Counted from the stretch's first letter, positions 25,565 to 33,957 are shown. The stretch: DNA of 64,000 nucleotides from Paraburkholderia hospita (GCF_002902965.1 NZ_CP026106.1:2790001-2854000); one strand, 5' to 3'. The notes: a model not told the origin generated them from the sequence alone. A program made the numbers and translations.

Positions 25565-26968
25565 TCACGCTTCCCCTCTTCCGCCACGCGCGAGTTCTTC
25601 GCCGCTGTTGTGCGGCAGCTTCGCCGTCACGGGAATCGACGCGAGCGAGAACAGACCAACCACCAGAAACGCGGGCCAGAAGTCGGTCCACACGATAGTC
25701 GGATGCCCTTGCACATTGTGCGAGATCTGCAGCACGATGCCCGCGATCGTCACACCGAGACCCAGCGAAATCTGTTGAACCACGCTCGCGACGCTCGTCG
25801 CGCGACCCACGTCGCGGCTCGGAATGTCCGCATACGCGAGCGAGTTCAGCGACGTGAATTGCAACGACGGAAACACGCCGCCGAACAGCACGACAAACCA
25901 GATCACAGCGTGCGGCGTTCCGGGACCGAACAGTCCATAACTCGCGATCGCGCAGCCAGCCAGCACTGCGTTGAACATCAGCACGCGCCGGAAGCCGAAG
26001 CGTGCGAGCACCGACGACGCGATCGTCTTCATGAAGATCGAGCCGAACGCCGATGCGCAGGTGATCGTGCCCGCCGCGAACGGCGTCATGCCGAGTCCTT
26101 CCTGCAACGCGAGCGGCAACAGGAACGGAACGGCGCCAAGCCCTATCCGAAACAGCGAGCCAGCGACGACGCTCGCGTGAAAACTCGGGATACGCAGCAG
26201 CCTCAGATCGAGCACAGGCCGTTCGACACGACTCGCGTAGCGCCAGTAGACGAGCAGCAGCGCGGCGCCGAGCACGCACATCGTCACCGATACGCGGTCC
26301 GATACCAGTTCGCCGCCGACCAGCGACAAGCCGAGCATGAACAGCGACGCGCCGCCCGCCGACAGGGCGAAACCGGTCCAGTCGAGCGGTCCGGGATGCG
26401 CTTCGCGCATGTTGGCGATGTGTTTGTTCGTGAGCCAGATTCCGAACAGACCGATCGGAATGTTGACGACGAAGATCAGACGCCAATGCAGATAGGTCGT
26501 GATGAAGCCGCCGAGCGGCGGCCCGACGACGGGCCCGAGCAGCGCGGGCACGGTCAGATAGTTGACGGCGCGGATGAAGTCCGACTTCGGTACGGACCGG
26601 AAAATGATGATGCGCCCGACGGGCACCATCATTGCGCCGCCGATGCCTTGCACGAAGCGCGCGGCGACGAAGAGCGGCAGCGTCGTCGATGCGGCGGCCA
26701 TCAGGGAGCCGGCCATGAAGATGCCGATTGCAGTGCGGAATACGGAGCGTGGACCGTAGCGGTCGGCTACCCAGCCGCAGACGGGGATGAACACGCCGAG
26801 GCCGATCACGTAGGCCGTGATAGCGAGCTTTAGGGTGATTGGGTCGTGGCCCAAGTCCCGGGCCAGTACGGGTAGGGATGTGACGAGGACCGTCGAGTCG
26901 ACGTTTTCCATGAACATCGCGCAGGCGACTATCAGTGGAACGATGAAGGTGCCTATTGCCAGAGGCAT
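25565..26968 (-). CDS. DHA2-type MFS multidrug exporter (EmrB/QacA family)
   Basis: Membrane protein of about 467 residues with 13-14 hydrophobic segments. NVDSTVLVTSLPVLARDLG near the start is the family motif D1, and GWVADRYGPRSVFRTA is motif A; the motif C region is represented by LLGPVVGPPLGGFI. Proton-driven drug or metabolite export is expected. The frame extends to an ATG at 27067, but the added 33 residues are Arg/Gln/Pro-rich and come from repeat-flanking DNA, so I prefer ATG 26968 (MPLAIGTFIVPLIVACAM). No adaptor (EmrA-like) gene is adjacent. Confidence 0.87.
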   Translation of the reverse strand: MPLAIGTFIVPLIVACAMFMENVDSTVLVTSLPVLARDLGHDPITLKLAITAYVIGLGVFIPVCGWVADRYGPRSVFRTAIGIFMAGSLMAAASTTLPLFVAARFVQGIGGAMMVPVGRIIIFRSVPKSDFIRAVNYLTVPALLGPVVGPPLGGFITTYLHWRLIFVVNIPIGLFGIWLTNKHIANMREAHPGPLDWTGFALSAGGASLFMLGLSLVGGELVSDRVSVTMCVLGAALLLVYWRYASRVERPVLDLRLLRIPSFHASVVAGSLFRIGLGAVPFLLPLALQEGLGMTPFAAGTITCASAFGSIFMKTIASSVLARFGFRRVLMFNAVLAGCAIASYGLFGPGTPHAVIWFVVLFGGVFPSLQFTSLNSLAYADIPSRDVGRATSVASVVQQISLGLGVTIAGIVLQISHNVQGHPTIVWTDFWPAFLVVGLFSLASIPVTAKLPHNSGEELARGGRGEA

Positions 26969-27093
26969 GGTGTAGGTGTTTGGTTTTTGTCTGCGACGCT
27001 GTTGAGGGTTGATTTGGGTTTTTGCGCTGCGCGGGCGGGGGTCGTTTGCTTGGGCTTTCGCTGGCATCCGCGTTACGGTGTTTGCCGTTCAGG

Positions 27094-27686
27094 CGTCGCC
27101 CCTGTGCGGGGCGGCACCTACTTTTCTTTGCCGCCGCAAAGAAAAGTAGGCAAAAGAAAGCGGCTAACACCGCCAACATTTCTTCCTGCCTGAGGGACCC
27201 CGACCGGTCCCTCACTTCACACGACAATCACGTGACTCATGTTAGTTGCCAGCGCTCTTGCAATGCTCATCACCCGCTTTACACCCCCGCGTTACAGCAT
27301 GCCGTGCCAGATATTCCACGGCCGCCCAGGTGGCAAACTGTGTGTAGGCCCTAGGTGCTCCACATGCCTCACTCCGGACCGATAGCGCACGCGACCCACC
27401 ATGTAAGAGCGCTAACGTGTACGTCGCGACAACCTACACACAGTTTGCCACCTGGGCGGCGCAAACCATTCGCTGCCGCTGGCCCGTGTACGGGTGTTTG
27501 AAGTGGGTGAGGCGTTCATTCGAAGCGTTGGCAACGCACGCTAACAAAATCGCTGCCGTTTGAAGCGTAAGACCCTTTGGGGGCCCTCAGGCAAGAAGAA
27601 AGATTGGCGGTGTTAGCCGCTTTCTTTTGCCTACTTTTCTTTGCGGCGGCAAAGAAAAGTAGGTGCCGCCCCGCACAGGGGCGACG
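27094..27686. repeat. 593-bp composite inverted-repeat element, copy 1
   Basis: Outer arms 27094-27174 and 27606-27686 are perfect 81-bp inverted repeats. Inner arms 27322-27348 and 27433-27459 are perfect 27-bp inverted repeats, around an 84-base loop. Each outer arm also holds its own hairpin, CTACTTTTCTTTGC-N4-GCAAAGAAAAGTAG. Sequence between outer and inner arms is also partly related left to right. A second copy with the same total length lies at 42673-43265. Short open frames inside (with AGRHLLFFAAAKKS) are by-products of the repeat. It fills the gap between the exporter and nucleotidyltransferase genes; nothing else is seen in 27068-27770. Confidence 0.92.
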
Positions 27687-27770
27687 CTTGAAGCACGCTA
27701 ACAAACCGCGGATGCCAGCGAAACCACAAGCAAACCACCCAGCGTCGCAGACATCAAAAAACCCAAACCC

Positions 27771-28535
27771 TTACCGCCCAGCCCCCACCATCGGCTGCAG
27801 CATAGGAAGAATTTCGGCCGCCGCCCGCTTAACATCATTCGGAAAATCGATCTCGATCCACGGCGCGCCGGTGACATCGGCGGTATCAAACACATGACTC
27901 CGCTCAAGCAGCAAATCCCGAACCGCCTCTTCATGAGGCATATTCGCGCGCCCGCTATCAACATACCCAGCAACGATCTCGGCAAATCGCTTTGCCGTCT
28001 CTTCACGCAGACGGAAGAACCCAACCGACTCACCAATCGTGTCGTACTCAAGCCCAACAGCCAGTTGCTTGCGCAACTCAACCGGCACGCCATCCTTCAG
28101 ACACAACTTGACGGGCTCATCGCCAGCCTCGAAATCACGATCGATCAACAAGCGATTAGCATGCTCGCCCGCAACCAGAGCGCTCAGAATGCGCTCGTCA
28201 TAAAGCACATCAGCATCCATCAGCAGCACGTCGCCGCCGCTCGTCATCGCATCCGCAACGGTATGCACCGTCAACACACTGCCAAGGTCAAAACGCGGGT
28301 TCAGCCTGATCTCGACCTTGTGCGGCCACTCGATCCGCTCCAGTTCGGCTTCGACCAGTTCCGGCTGAAAGCCAAGCGCCAGCACGACGTCCGTGACGCC
28401 CGCCGCATCGAGCATCTGCAAATGACGCTCGAGCAAGGTCACGCCGTCGAAACGCAGCAGGCATTTGGGAAACTGTTCTCCAACAGGTTGCTGGAGACGC
28501 AGGCCAAGACCTGCAGCAAGAATGATGGCGCGCAT
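27771..28535 (-). CDS. MobA-like/phosphocholine cytidylyltransferase-type nucleotidyltransferase
   Basis: Protein of 254 residues with the nucleotidyltransferase start AIILAAGLGLRLQ and the substrate-nucleotide lysine in QFPKCLLRFDG near residue 24. The metal site is LLMDADVLYDERIL near 104, and LLIDRDFEAGDEPVKLCLKDG (split here from its continuation) resembles CTP-using phosphocholine or phosphonate cytidylyltransferases. It probably makes a CDP- or other NDP-activated alcohol. It is last in a four-gene leftward unit with a CDP-alcohol phosphatidyltransferase, 21 bases after the HpnL-like stop, which supports CTP and a phospho-alcohol as substrates. Confidence 0.8.
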   Translation of the reverse strand: MRAIILAAGLGLRLQQPVGEQFPKCLLRFDGVTLLERHLQMLDAAGVTDVVLALGFQPELVEAELERIEWPHKVEIRLNPRFDLGSVLTVHTVADAMTSGGDVLLMDADVLYDERILSALVAGEHANRLLIDRDFEAGDEPVKLCLKDGVPVELRKQLAVGLEYDTIGESVGFFRLREETAKRFAEIVAGYVDSGRANMPHEEAVRDLLLERSHVFDTADVTGAPWIEIDFPNDVKRAAAEILPMLQPMVGAGR

Positions 28536-28556
28536 TCGCGGTCCTTTCTAAAAAAA

Positions 28557-29561
28557 TCAATCGACAGCAGGCAGACGCGAATCGCGCCGCCGCTGCCAGC
28601 TACGTTCGCTGAAATGCAGATAAAGCAGGCCCGGCAAACCCAGCAGCAACTCGCGCGCGCGCTTCACCAGCGACAACGCCAGCGCCGCCTCGGGCGGCAG
28701 GCCGACCAGCGGCGCGAGCAGCAGATAGCCGCCTTCCTGGATGCCGAGCGAGCCGGGAATCGCGAAAGCCGCGCCGCGTATCGCCTGGCCGAGACTTTCG
28801 AGCAGCAGCGCATCGACCCAACCAACGGGATGACCGAGGAAGCGCAGCGCCAGCCACACTTCCACCGTGCCGATGATCCAGCCCGCAAGGCTCAGAGCGA
28901 AGCTCGCCGCAACCTTGCCGCGCTGGTCGTACAGTTCGCGCACGGCGACATCGACGGCATCGGCGCGCGTGGTCAACGCCGACCAGTCGCGCTTGCCGAA
29001 TACCTTCGACATGACGCGCAGCGCCTTGCCGAACAGGCCGCGCCGCTGCGCCATATAGAAGCCGATGATCATCGCCGCCAGCACGCCCGTGGCGATCAGC
29101 GCCGCCGTCTGCAAGTCATGCATCGCGCCATGCGCAGCCGACGCGCCGAACAGCAGCAGGCCGAGCATCGCGAAAACGATCTGCGCAAGCGCCTGCAAAG
29201 TGGTGCTGACGGTGATCGCGGCCGCGGCGTCGCGCATGCGCAGCCCGCGTTGCGACAACTGGCGCACCATCATCACAGGTCCGCCGATCTGGCCAGCCGG
29301 CAACAGGCTGTTCACCGATTCGCCGATCCAGCGCGCGAACACCGCATCGAGTTCGGTGACTTCCTTGCGGCGCCTGTCGAGCATCACGGAGATCGCGCCC
29401 GCATCGAGCACGAGCGGCAGCAAATGGAACGCCGCGACGACGGCGAGACCCCAGCCGGCTGCCATCAGCGTCGAGACGACCGAGCCGAAGCCCTGCCATG
29501 CGAGCAACGCGACGAACAGCCCGCCGCCGATCGTCAGCAGGATCACGGCGGCACGCGTCAC
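28557..29561 (-). CDS. HpnL-like / lysylphosphatidylglycerol-synthase-TM family membrane protein
   Basis: Integral membrane protein of 334 residues with about 7-8 hydrophobic segments, of the UPF0104 group that includes HpnL of hopanoid clusters and the flippase half of MprF. Recognisable features are the GQIGGPVMMVRQL region near residue 95 and RGAAFAIPGSLGIQEGGYLLL near 255. A role in moving a lipid across the inner membrane is likely by family. Its start overlaps the preceding oxygenase stop by ATGA, and the nucleotidyltransferase follows. No hopanoid biosynthesis genes are in the window. Confidence 0.8.
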   Translation of the reverse strand: MTRAAVILLTIGGGLFVALLAWQGFGSVVSTLMAAGWGLAVVAAFHLLPLVLDAGAISVMLDRRRKEVTELDAVFARWIGESVNSLLPAGQIGGPVMMVRQLSQRGLRMRDAAAAITVSTTLQALAQIVFAMLGLLLFGASAAHGAMHDLQTAALIATGVLAAMIIGFYMAQRRGLFGKALRVMSKVFGKRDWSALTTRADAVDVAVRELYDQRGKVAASFALSLAGWIIGTVEVWLALRFLGHPVGWVDALLLESLGQAIRGAAFAIPGSLGIQEGGYLLLAPLVGLPPEAALALSLVKRARELLLGLPGLLYLHFSERSWQRRRDSRLPAVD

Positions 29562-30412
29562 GCGCCTTCTCCTTTGGCGTTACGGCGCGAGAACTGGCTG
29601 AACACCTGACGGAAACCGAAGTACGCAATCGCGTCCTTCAGATTCGAAATCACGCGGCGCCACGGGCGCATGTTCGGATCGGTGACGTACTCGAACGTCA
29701 GCGAGACGCGCATTTCGTTGTCCAGCGCGGGGGTGATGCGGTGACGCAGCTTGTCGCCGTCGAAGAACACGAGACCGCCCGGCGGAATCTGCACCGAGCC
29801 CGGCAGGTCCGCCTTGTTGGGGTCGCGCGTGTGCAGTTCGTAGTCGAGACGGCACGACGATTCGTCGATCACACCGAGCAGCAGCGTATAGCGGCGACCG
29901 TCGTAGTAAGACGTGTCGTAGTGCCAGCCGATATGATCGCCCGGCTTCGTGTAGTAGTAGAGCGCGTACGCGTGCGGATCGTCAGCCGGCGACAGCAGCA
30001 GCTTGTCGCCCGTCAGTTGCTCGAGGAAGCCGATCAGCTCTTTCGAGCGATACAGCTGCGCGATGAACGGCGCCAGGCGATCGATCGTATGGCGGCTGAC
30101 GCTGCCACCCTGCTTGTGGCCCGGCAGATAGTTGCGGTTCACTTCGGGCAGCAGCCCGCGCGCGGCAGCAATCAGTTGCGCCGTGACTTCGGGTGCGAGG
30201 AAATCTTCGAGGTACAGAAACGCGCTCTGGTCGTCGAAGTCCTTGCGCAGTTGCGCATTGTCGAACGTGCGGACGCGGCTCGCGACAGCGCGATCCGCAT
30301 CGGGCACACCGCTCGAAGCAGCAGCCCCAGAAACGGCAGAAGCCGGCGCAAGGCCGGCAGCGGGTTCCATCGGGTTCGTTGCAATCACGTTTTCTTCTGC
30401 GGGCACACTCAT
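29558..30412 (-). CDS. 2-oxoglutarate/Fe(II)-dependent oxygenase
   Basis: Protein of 284 residues. After an Ala/Pro-rich N-terminus, the double-stranded beta-helix carries the iron triad as HIGWHYDTSYYDG (His-x-Asp, near residue 160) and DKLRHRITPAL (distal His near 230), with an Arg two residues on to hold 2-oxoglutarate. It resembles prolyl-4-hydroxylase-type oxygenases. The open frame continues far upstream in the shadow of the phosphatidyltransferase gene; ATG 30412 overlaps that gene's stop (TGATG), so this is the real start. It probably hydroxylates the product or substrate of the same pathway. Confidence 0.85.
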   Translation of the reverse strand: MSVPAEENVIATNPMEPAAGLAPASAVSGAAASSGVPDADRAVASRVRTFDNAQLRKDFDDQSAFLYLEDFLAPEVTAQLIAAARGLLPEVNRNYLPGHKQGGSVSRHTIDRLAPFIAQLYRSKELIGFLEQLTGDKLLLSPADDPHAYALYYYTKPGDHIGWHYDTSYYDGRRYTLLLGVIDESSCRLDYELHTRDPNKADLPGSVQIPPGGLVFFDGDKLRHRITPALDNEMRVSLTFEYVTDPNMRPWRRVISNLKDAIAYFGFRQVFSQFSRRNAKGEGA

Positions 30413-31098
30413 CAACTCACCAACGCTTGACTGTCTTTTTGCGCCGGGCGAGCGCGGCGCAAGACGCGCCGGTAATCGATCACCACGTACACAGCAAATA
30501 ACGGCGCGCCGATCGACGCAGCCACGAGAAACGGTGCGACGCCGCCCGTCAGCGTGACGAGCGGCAGCAGATAAAGCACATCCTCGGTTTCGAAGCCGCC
30601 GACGGACGCCTGCTTCGTGCCCATCTTGCCCGCCATTTCCTCGATGCGCATGCGCAGGAAGAAAATCAGCGCGACCGCGATGCCCGCGATAGTACCAAGC
30701 AGGAACGGCGGCACGGCCAGCCCGATCAGATTGCCGACCTGCGCCGACGTCATGCCGTAGCCCATGCCGCCGAACAGCAGCACCGTCACGAGCGCGTCGC
30801 ATGCGAGGTCGTAAAAATGACCGATGCGGCTCGTCTTGCCGCTGACGCGTGCGAGCTCACCGTCGGTGTGATCGACGAAGTTGGACAGCACGATCAGAAA
30901 CGCGCCGACGTTGGTCCACGCGAATCCGCCGCGCGCCAACGCCAGGCCGCCTGCGAGACCGATCAACAGGCGCACGGTCGTCAGGTGATTGGGCGTAACG
31001 GGTGTATCCACGAGCGGCATGATGAGCCGCCGGGCAAGCCGGGCGTCCCACATTCTGGGCGGCGGAACGTCCCGGGGAGGGTGTGATTGCGAAGTCAT
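30412..31098 (-). CDS. CDP-alcohol phosphatidyltransferase family enzyme
   Basis: Membrane enzyme of 228 residues with about six hydrophobic segments. The full catalytic motif D-G-x2-A-R-x8-G-x3-D-x3-D is present from about residue 79: DGELARVSGKTSRIGHFYDL then ACD. It moves a phospho-alcohol from a CDP-alcohol onto an acceptor alcohol and releases CMP. It is first in a four-gene unit with an oxygenase, an HpnL-like protein and a nucleotidyltransferase that probably makes its CDP-alcohol. An AT-rich TATATATT patch 20-30 bases upstream may be its promoter. The acceptor is unknown. Confidence 0.88.
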   Translation of the reverse strand: MTSQSHPPRDVPPPRMWDARLARRLIMPLVDTPVTPNHLTTVRLLIGLAGGLALARGGFAWTNVGAFLIVLSNFVDHTDGELARVSGKTSRIGHFYDLACDALVTVLLFGGMGYGMTSAQVGNLIGLAVPPFLLGTIAGIAVALIFFLRMRIEEMAGKMGTKQASVGGFETEDVLYLLPLVTLTGGVAPFLVAASIGAPLFAVYVVIDYRRVLRRARPAQKDSQALVS

Positions 31099-31349
31099 AA
31101 CCCGGAAATATATACGGGATCGCGTTTTCTTGCCTTAGTCGCGCACAATTCTGTTGCTTTTCAAAGACCTACTCGTGCTCGCCCTGACAGCACGTTTTTC
31201 CGAACGCAGGTAGAGTGCACGCCGGTCGCGCCAATGTTACCGGGTCTTTCGAACCCTTTTCGCGGCCCGTTTGTCGTCGATCGTCGCGGTACTCCGCGCT
31301 TTTTTCGCTTCTCTGTCCGTCCGCGCTCCAGCGGATGTTCTTCAAAAAC

Positions 31350-31787
31350 ATGAAACAGCTTTTTGTCCACCCTGCCCTCATCGCCATGCTGCTTTCGGCG
31401 CTGCCGCTCGCCGCACGCGCCGCATCGCTCGATTCCGCGCTTGCGTGCGACCAATCGGCGCACAAGTTCATCGCCGATCTCGCCGCGCAACAACTGATCG
31501 ATCCGAAACCGATGCGCGTCGAAAGCAATTCGATCAATGCGTTCCGCCCGGTGCGCGGCGCGAGTCTGGATGCGTATGGCTTCAGCGTCTTCGCTGTGGT
31601 CGGCTATGAACAGGACGATCCCATCTTTCGCGCCGGCAGCGGCGAGCCGCTCGCGAAGTCGGCGTATGGCGCAGTCGTCTGGGGCAGCGACGAGAAGGTT
31701 CAGACGGCCGTCACCGCTGCGGGGAGCACCGCCATCGTTCATCGTGTCGCGCCGCACGTGACAGCGATTTTCTGCAAGCGCAGTTGA
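31350..31787 (+). CDS. small exported protein of unknown function
   Basis: Protein of 145 residues starting MKQLFVHPALIAMLLSALPL, a clear signal peptide with cleavage near ARA. The mature part has two Cys, one near each end (LACDQSA and AIFCKRS), which could pair, and is otherwise a small mixed domain with FSVFAVVGYEQDDPIF. I do not recognise the family. An ATG five codons upstream (31335) is also possible; neither has a strong ribosome site. It is divergent from the CDP-alcohol operon across about 240 bases. Confidence 0.7.
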   Translation: MKQLFVHPALIAMLLSALPLAARAASLDSALACDQSAHKFIADLAAQQLIDPKPMRVESNSINAFRPVRGASLDAYGFSVFAVVGYEQDDPIFRAGSGEPLAKSAYGAVVWGSDEKVQTAVTAAGSTAIVHRVAPHVTAIFCKRS

Positions 31788-31820
31788 GCGCATTCGTTAA
31801 GGGCGACGCGCGCACGATAG

Positions 31821-32225
31821 TTATCAACACTTTTCGTGGGTAAGCCTGTGAGTAACCTGAGCAAGACCGACGCAAGTCATTGACGCAACTCAGATTGCAC
31901 TCGATGCATCTACGCCGCGTCGCTTGCCCACGCTTCTCCGACGCGCGGACACCGCCCGAGGTTGTCCACAGTTTTTGGTGACAAGCCTGTGAGTATCCTG
32001 CGCACGAGATCGGCAAGTGCTTGATGCGACTGGACTTAAACGCGTTGCATGCAACAGGCAAACGCGCGAGCCCGGCGAACAGCATCCCGCTTGTCCACAG
32101 ATTTTGTTCACAAGGATGTGGACAAGCTGAGCACACCACACGCAAGTGCTTGCCACGAAAGGAAGTTCGACTCGCGTTGCCGATCGATGCACCGACACTC
32201 GCGCGCGCCCGGCACATCGCTTGAA
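31821..32225. repeat. three imperfect tandem repeats with DnaA-box-like 9-mers
   Basis: Units begin near 31821, 31962 and 32091 (spacing 141 and 129). Each opens with a DnaA-box-like 9-mer: TTATCAACA (31821), TTGTCCACA (31962) and TTGTCCACA (32091), compared with the consensus TTATCCACA. The third unit adds the reverse-strand box TGTGGACAA (32117-32125). Units 1 and 2 share AAGCCTGTGAGTA-N-CCTG, and units 2 and 3 share GCAAGTGCTTG. The stretch lies between the exported protein and HIT genes and has no coding potential. Confidence 0.65.
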
Positions 32226-32305
32226 AGCGCGTCGGCTAAAATCCCCGGACCATTCATGCACGGCCTTCGACGCAAGGCCAATGCGCCTGACCACCGGAGC
32301 CTCAC

Positions 32306-32740
32306 ATGCCCTACGATCAGCAGAACCCGTTTGCCCGCATCCTGCGCGACGAATTGCCGTCTATCCGCATCTATGAGGACGAGCACACCGTTGCGATGAT
32401 GGACATCATGCCGCAGGCCGAAGGCCACGTGCTGGTTCTGCCGAAAGAGCCCGCCGCCGAGCTGTTCGAACTGTCGGAAGACGCGGCGGCCGCCGCGATC
32501 CGCACCGCGCGCAAGGTCGCGATTGCCGTGAAAGCCGCACTCAACCCGCCGGGAATGATGATCGCGCAACTGAACGGCGCAGCGTCCGGCCAGACCGTGC
32601 CGCACGTGCACTTTCACGTGATTCCGCGTCACGACGGCATTCCGTTGAAGATTCACGCGGCCGAGCGCGCCGATCTCGACGAGCTGCGCGTGCTGGCCAG
32701 GCGCATCAAGGCAGAACTGGACAAGCCCGCGTCCGCCTGA
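32306..32740 (+). CDS. HIT-family nucleotide hydrolase
   Basis: Protein of 144 residues with the histidine triad PHVHFHVIPRHDG near residue 97, matching H-x-H-x-H. The N-terminal NPFARILRDELPSIRIYED and PQAEGHVLVLPKEP stretches are typical of bacterial HINT-like proteins. It should hydrolyse phosphoramidate or dinucleoside polyphosphate bonds in the cytoplasm. It sits alone, rightward, just after the repeat with DnaA-like boxes, and converges with the hypothetical gene at 32769. Confidence 0.9.
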   Translation: MPYDQQNPFARILRDELPSIRIYEDEHTVAMMDIMPQAEGHVLVLPKEPAAELFELSEDAAAAAIRTARKVAIAVKAALNPPGMMIAQLNGAASGQTVPHVHFHVIPRHDGIPLKIHAAERADLDELRVLARRIKAELDKPASA

Positions 32741-32768
32741 GCCGCTAACTGTATAGGTATAAGCCGCG

Positions 32769-33272
32769 TCAGCCCGGCCGACGAAACTCGTTCTCGACCC
32801 ACGACGCTGCGCTCGCCCTGCTGAGCTTGAAGTTCGGCGCGACCTTCACTTGCGCGAGTTGCTCGCCGAAGGAATCGAACGCGGTGAGCAATGCATAGGG
32901 ATCGTCCTCGTCGGGGACGATATCGAGCGTGACTTCGATAGTGGCGTCGCCGGACTCCACCGCCATCCGCTTGTGCAACTGCGCGTGCAGTTGCTGTTCA
33001 TGCCGGCGCAAGACTTCCGAAGCCGTCTTCACGAGCGTGTTGAATGCGTTGGTGTCCAGCGGCTTCGGATTCTTCTTGTCGCGGCCCATCGTCCACGGCC
33101 CGACCAGCGCAGGCTCGGCCTCGCCGTCCTTGATCATCTCGACAGCCCAGCCGTCGTCGTCTTCGTTCTTTTTGACGCGTGCGGTCCAGCCGTTGTCGCG
33201 CCACAGACGGTCTTCATGCAGGGCTTCGGACGCGTTGCCGGCGTCGGGTTCGGTGAGAGGCGTATCGGTCAT
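32769..33272 (-). CDS. conserved-looking soluble protein of unknown function
   Basis: Protein of 167 residues, acidic, with no signal peptide or membrane segment. It opens with a Thr/Pro/Asp-rich leader, then LWRDNGWTARVKKNEDDDGW, GPWTMGRDKKNPKPLD and a helical QQLHAQLHKR region, and ends ASWVENEFRRPG. I do not know a named family. Codon use matches the neighbours and the frame is clean over its full length. It converges with the HIT gene; upstream lies the long non-coding region before the porin. Confidence 0.7.
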   Translation of the reverse strand: MTDTPLTEPDAGNASEALHEDRLWRDNGWTARVKKNEDDDGWAVEMIKDGEAEPALVGPWTMGRDKKNPKPLDTNAFNTLVKTASEVLRRHEQQLHAQLHKRMAVESGDATIEVTLDIVPDEDDPYALLTAFDSFGEQLAQVKVAPNFKLSRASAASWVENEFRRPG

Positions 33273-33509
33273 TGCAGAGAGGGTTCGGGTTCGTCGGGCG
33301 CCGCATCGAGTCTGCGGCGCGAAACCCCCATTTTACCCAGGCGCGCCGCCGCAAAATCGGGTAGACGCACGCCTATAACCAATGGACAACAAAAGATGCC
33401 TTATCGTGCGAATATGAAAAAGTTCAATCTAACTAGATATCGATTTACGAAATAATCCATTGACCATTATTCAGCCGAACGATTTCCATTTGACTAAAGG
33501 CAAAAAAAA

Positions 33510-33525
33510 GCGGCCCGAAGGCCGC
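33510..33525 (-). terminator. strong leftward terminator of an unannotated transcript
   Basis: GCGGCC-CGAA-GGCCGC forms a 6-bp stem with a tetraloop; on the minus strand it is followed by eight T residues (33509-33502). No leftward gene lies directly upstream of it, so it most likely ends a small RNA or a long untranslated transcript from the 33.5-33.9 kb region. Confidence 0.65.
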
Positions 33526-33900
33526 ATAAAAACAGATGAAAAAGACAACCCTTGGTCAAGGGGTAAGCCGAATTGTATAAGCAGCATCCGGTGGCGACGA
33601 GACCACTGGATGGAAGAGTACCTTTCCAAAAATCGCACTAATCAAGGCTTGCAAAAGCCCACGGAAACGGTTTTCAACGGGTTAACCCGGCTGACTTCTG
33701 GCTGTCACCGTCGCGCTACTGCAACAATGCGACAATTGACAGCACCTCATCCGGCACACGTCGAATTCAAAAAAGCCTTTAAAACCAAAATACTTAGCGA
33801 CGTTAATCCGTCTATTCCGTTTTTCGGAAAGCATTGTTGCGCCAGACGAAAGTAAGCTCGGGAGTATCGGTAATACACTTCGCTCCGGATCGACGGCACG
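33526..33900 (-). ncRNA. possible small RNA upstream of the porin
   Basis: The 685-base gap before the porin lacks a credible gene but holds structured sequence: a 10-bp stem CATCCGGTGG/CCACTGGATG (33585-33594 and 33603-33612, one G-U pair), the 12-base palindrome CGGGTTAACCCG (33678 region), and two leftward terminators at its left end. This is what a leftward small RNA would look like. Its 5' end is not defined, I recognise no known RNA family, and the call is tentative. Confidence 0.35.
33549..33562 (-). terminator. second leftward terminator-like hairpin
   Basis: CCCTT (33549-33553) and AAGGG (33558-33562) pair around GGTC; on the minus strand the stem is followed by TTGTCTTTTTC. It lies just upstream of the terminator at 33510, making a tandem pair. 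Confidence 0.5.
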
Positions 33901-33957
33901 CATTGCAGTGCGTGTTCCGTATTACGGTCTCCACGCAAAGTCTCGGAGTAATAAAGC

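Noticed and set aside
25610..26833. Rightward frame of over 400 codons under the DHA2 exporter
   Set aside because: Very rich in Arg, His and Gln with no family pattern; it is a shadow frame.
27516..27704. Small frames inside the 593-bp element, some with AGRHLLFFAAAKKS
   Set aside because: The same peptide arises from each repeat arm in any orientation, has no ribosome site and is best explained as repeat DNA. The frames at 42586-42813 and 43166-43354 are rejected for the same reason.
30413..30802. Upstream extension of the 2OG oxygenase frame
   Set aside because: It runs in another frame through the phosphatidyltransferase gene. The coupled start at 30412 is clearly better.
33460..33855. 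Rightward frame of 131 codons before the porin
   Set aside because: No ribosome site, and it crosses two hairpins; composition is unlike neighbouring genes. A structured RNA is more likely.
33526..33900. Known riboswitch or housekeeping RNA (cobalamin, tmRNA, RNase P, 6S)
   Set aside because: I looked for the conserved cores of these RNAs and did not find them, so only an unnamed small RNA is suggested.
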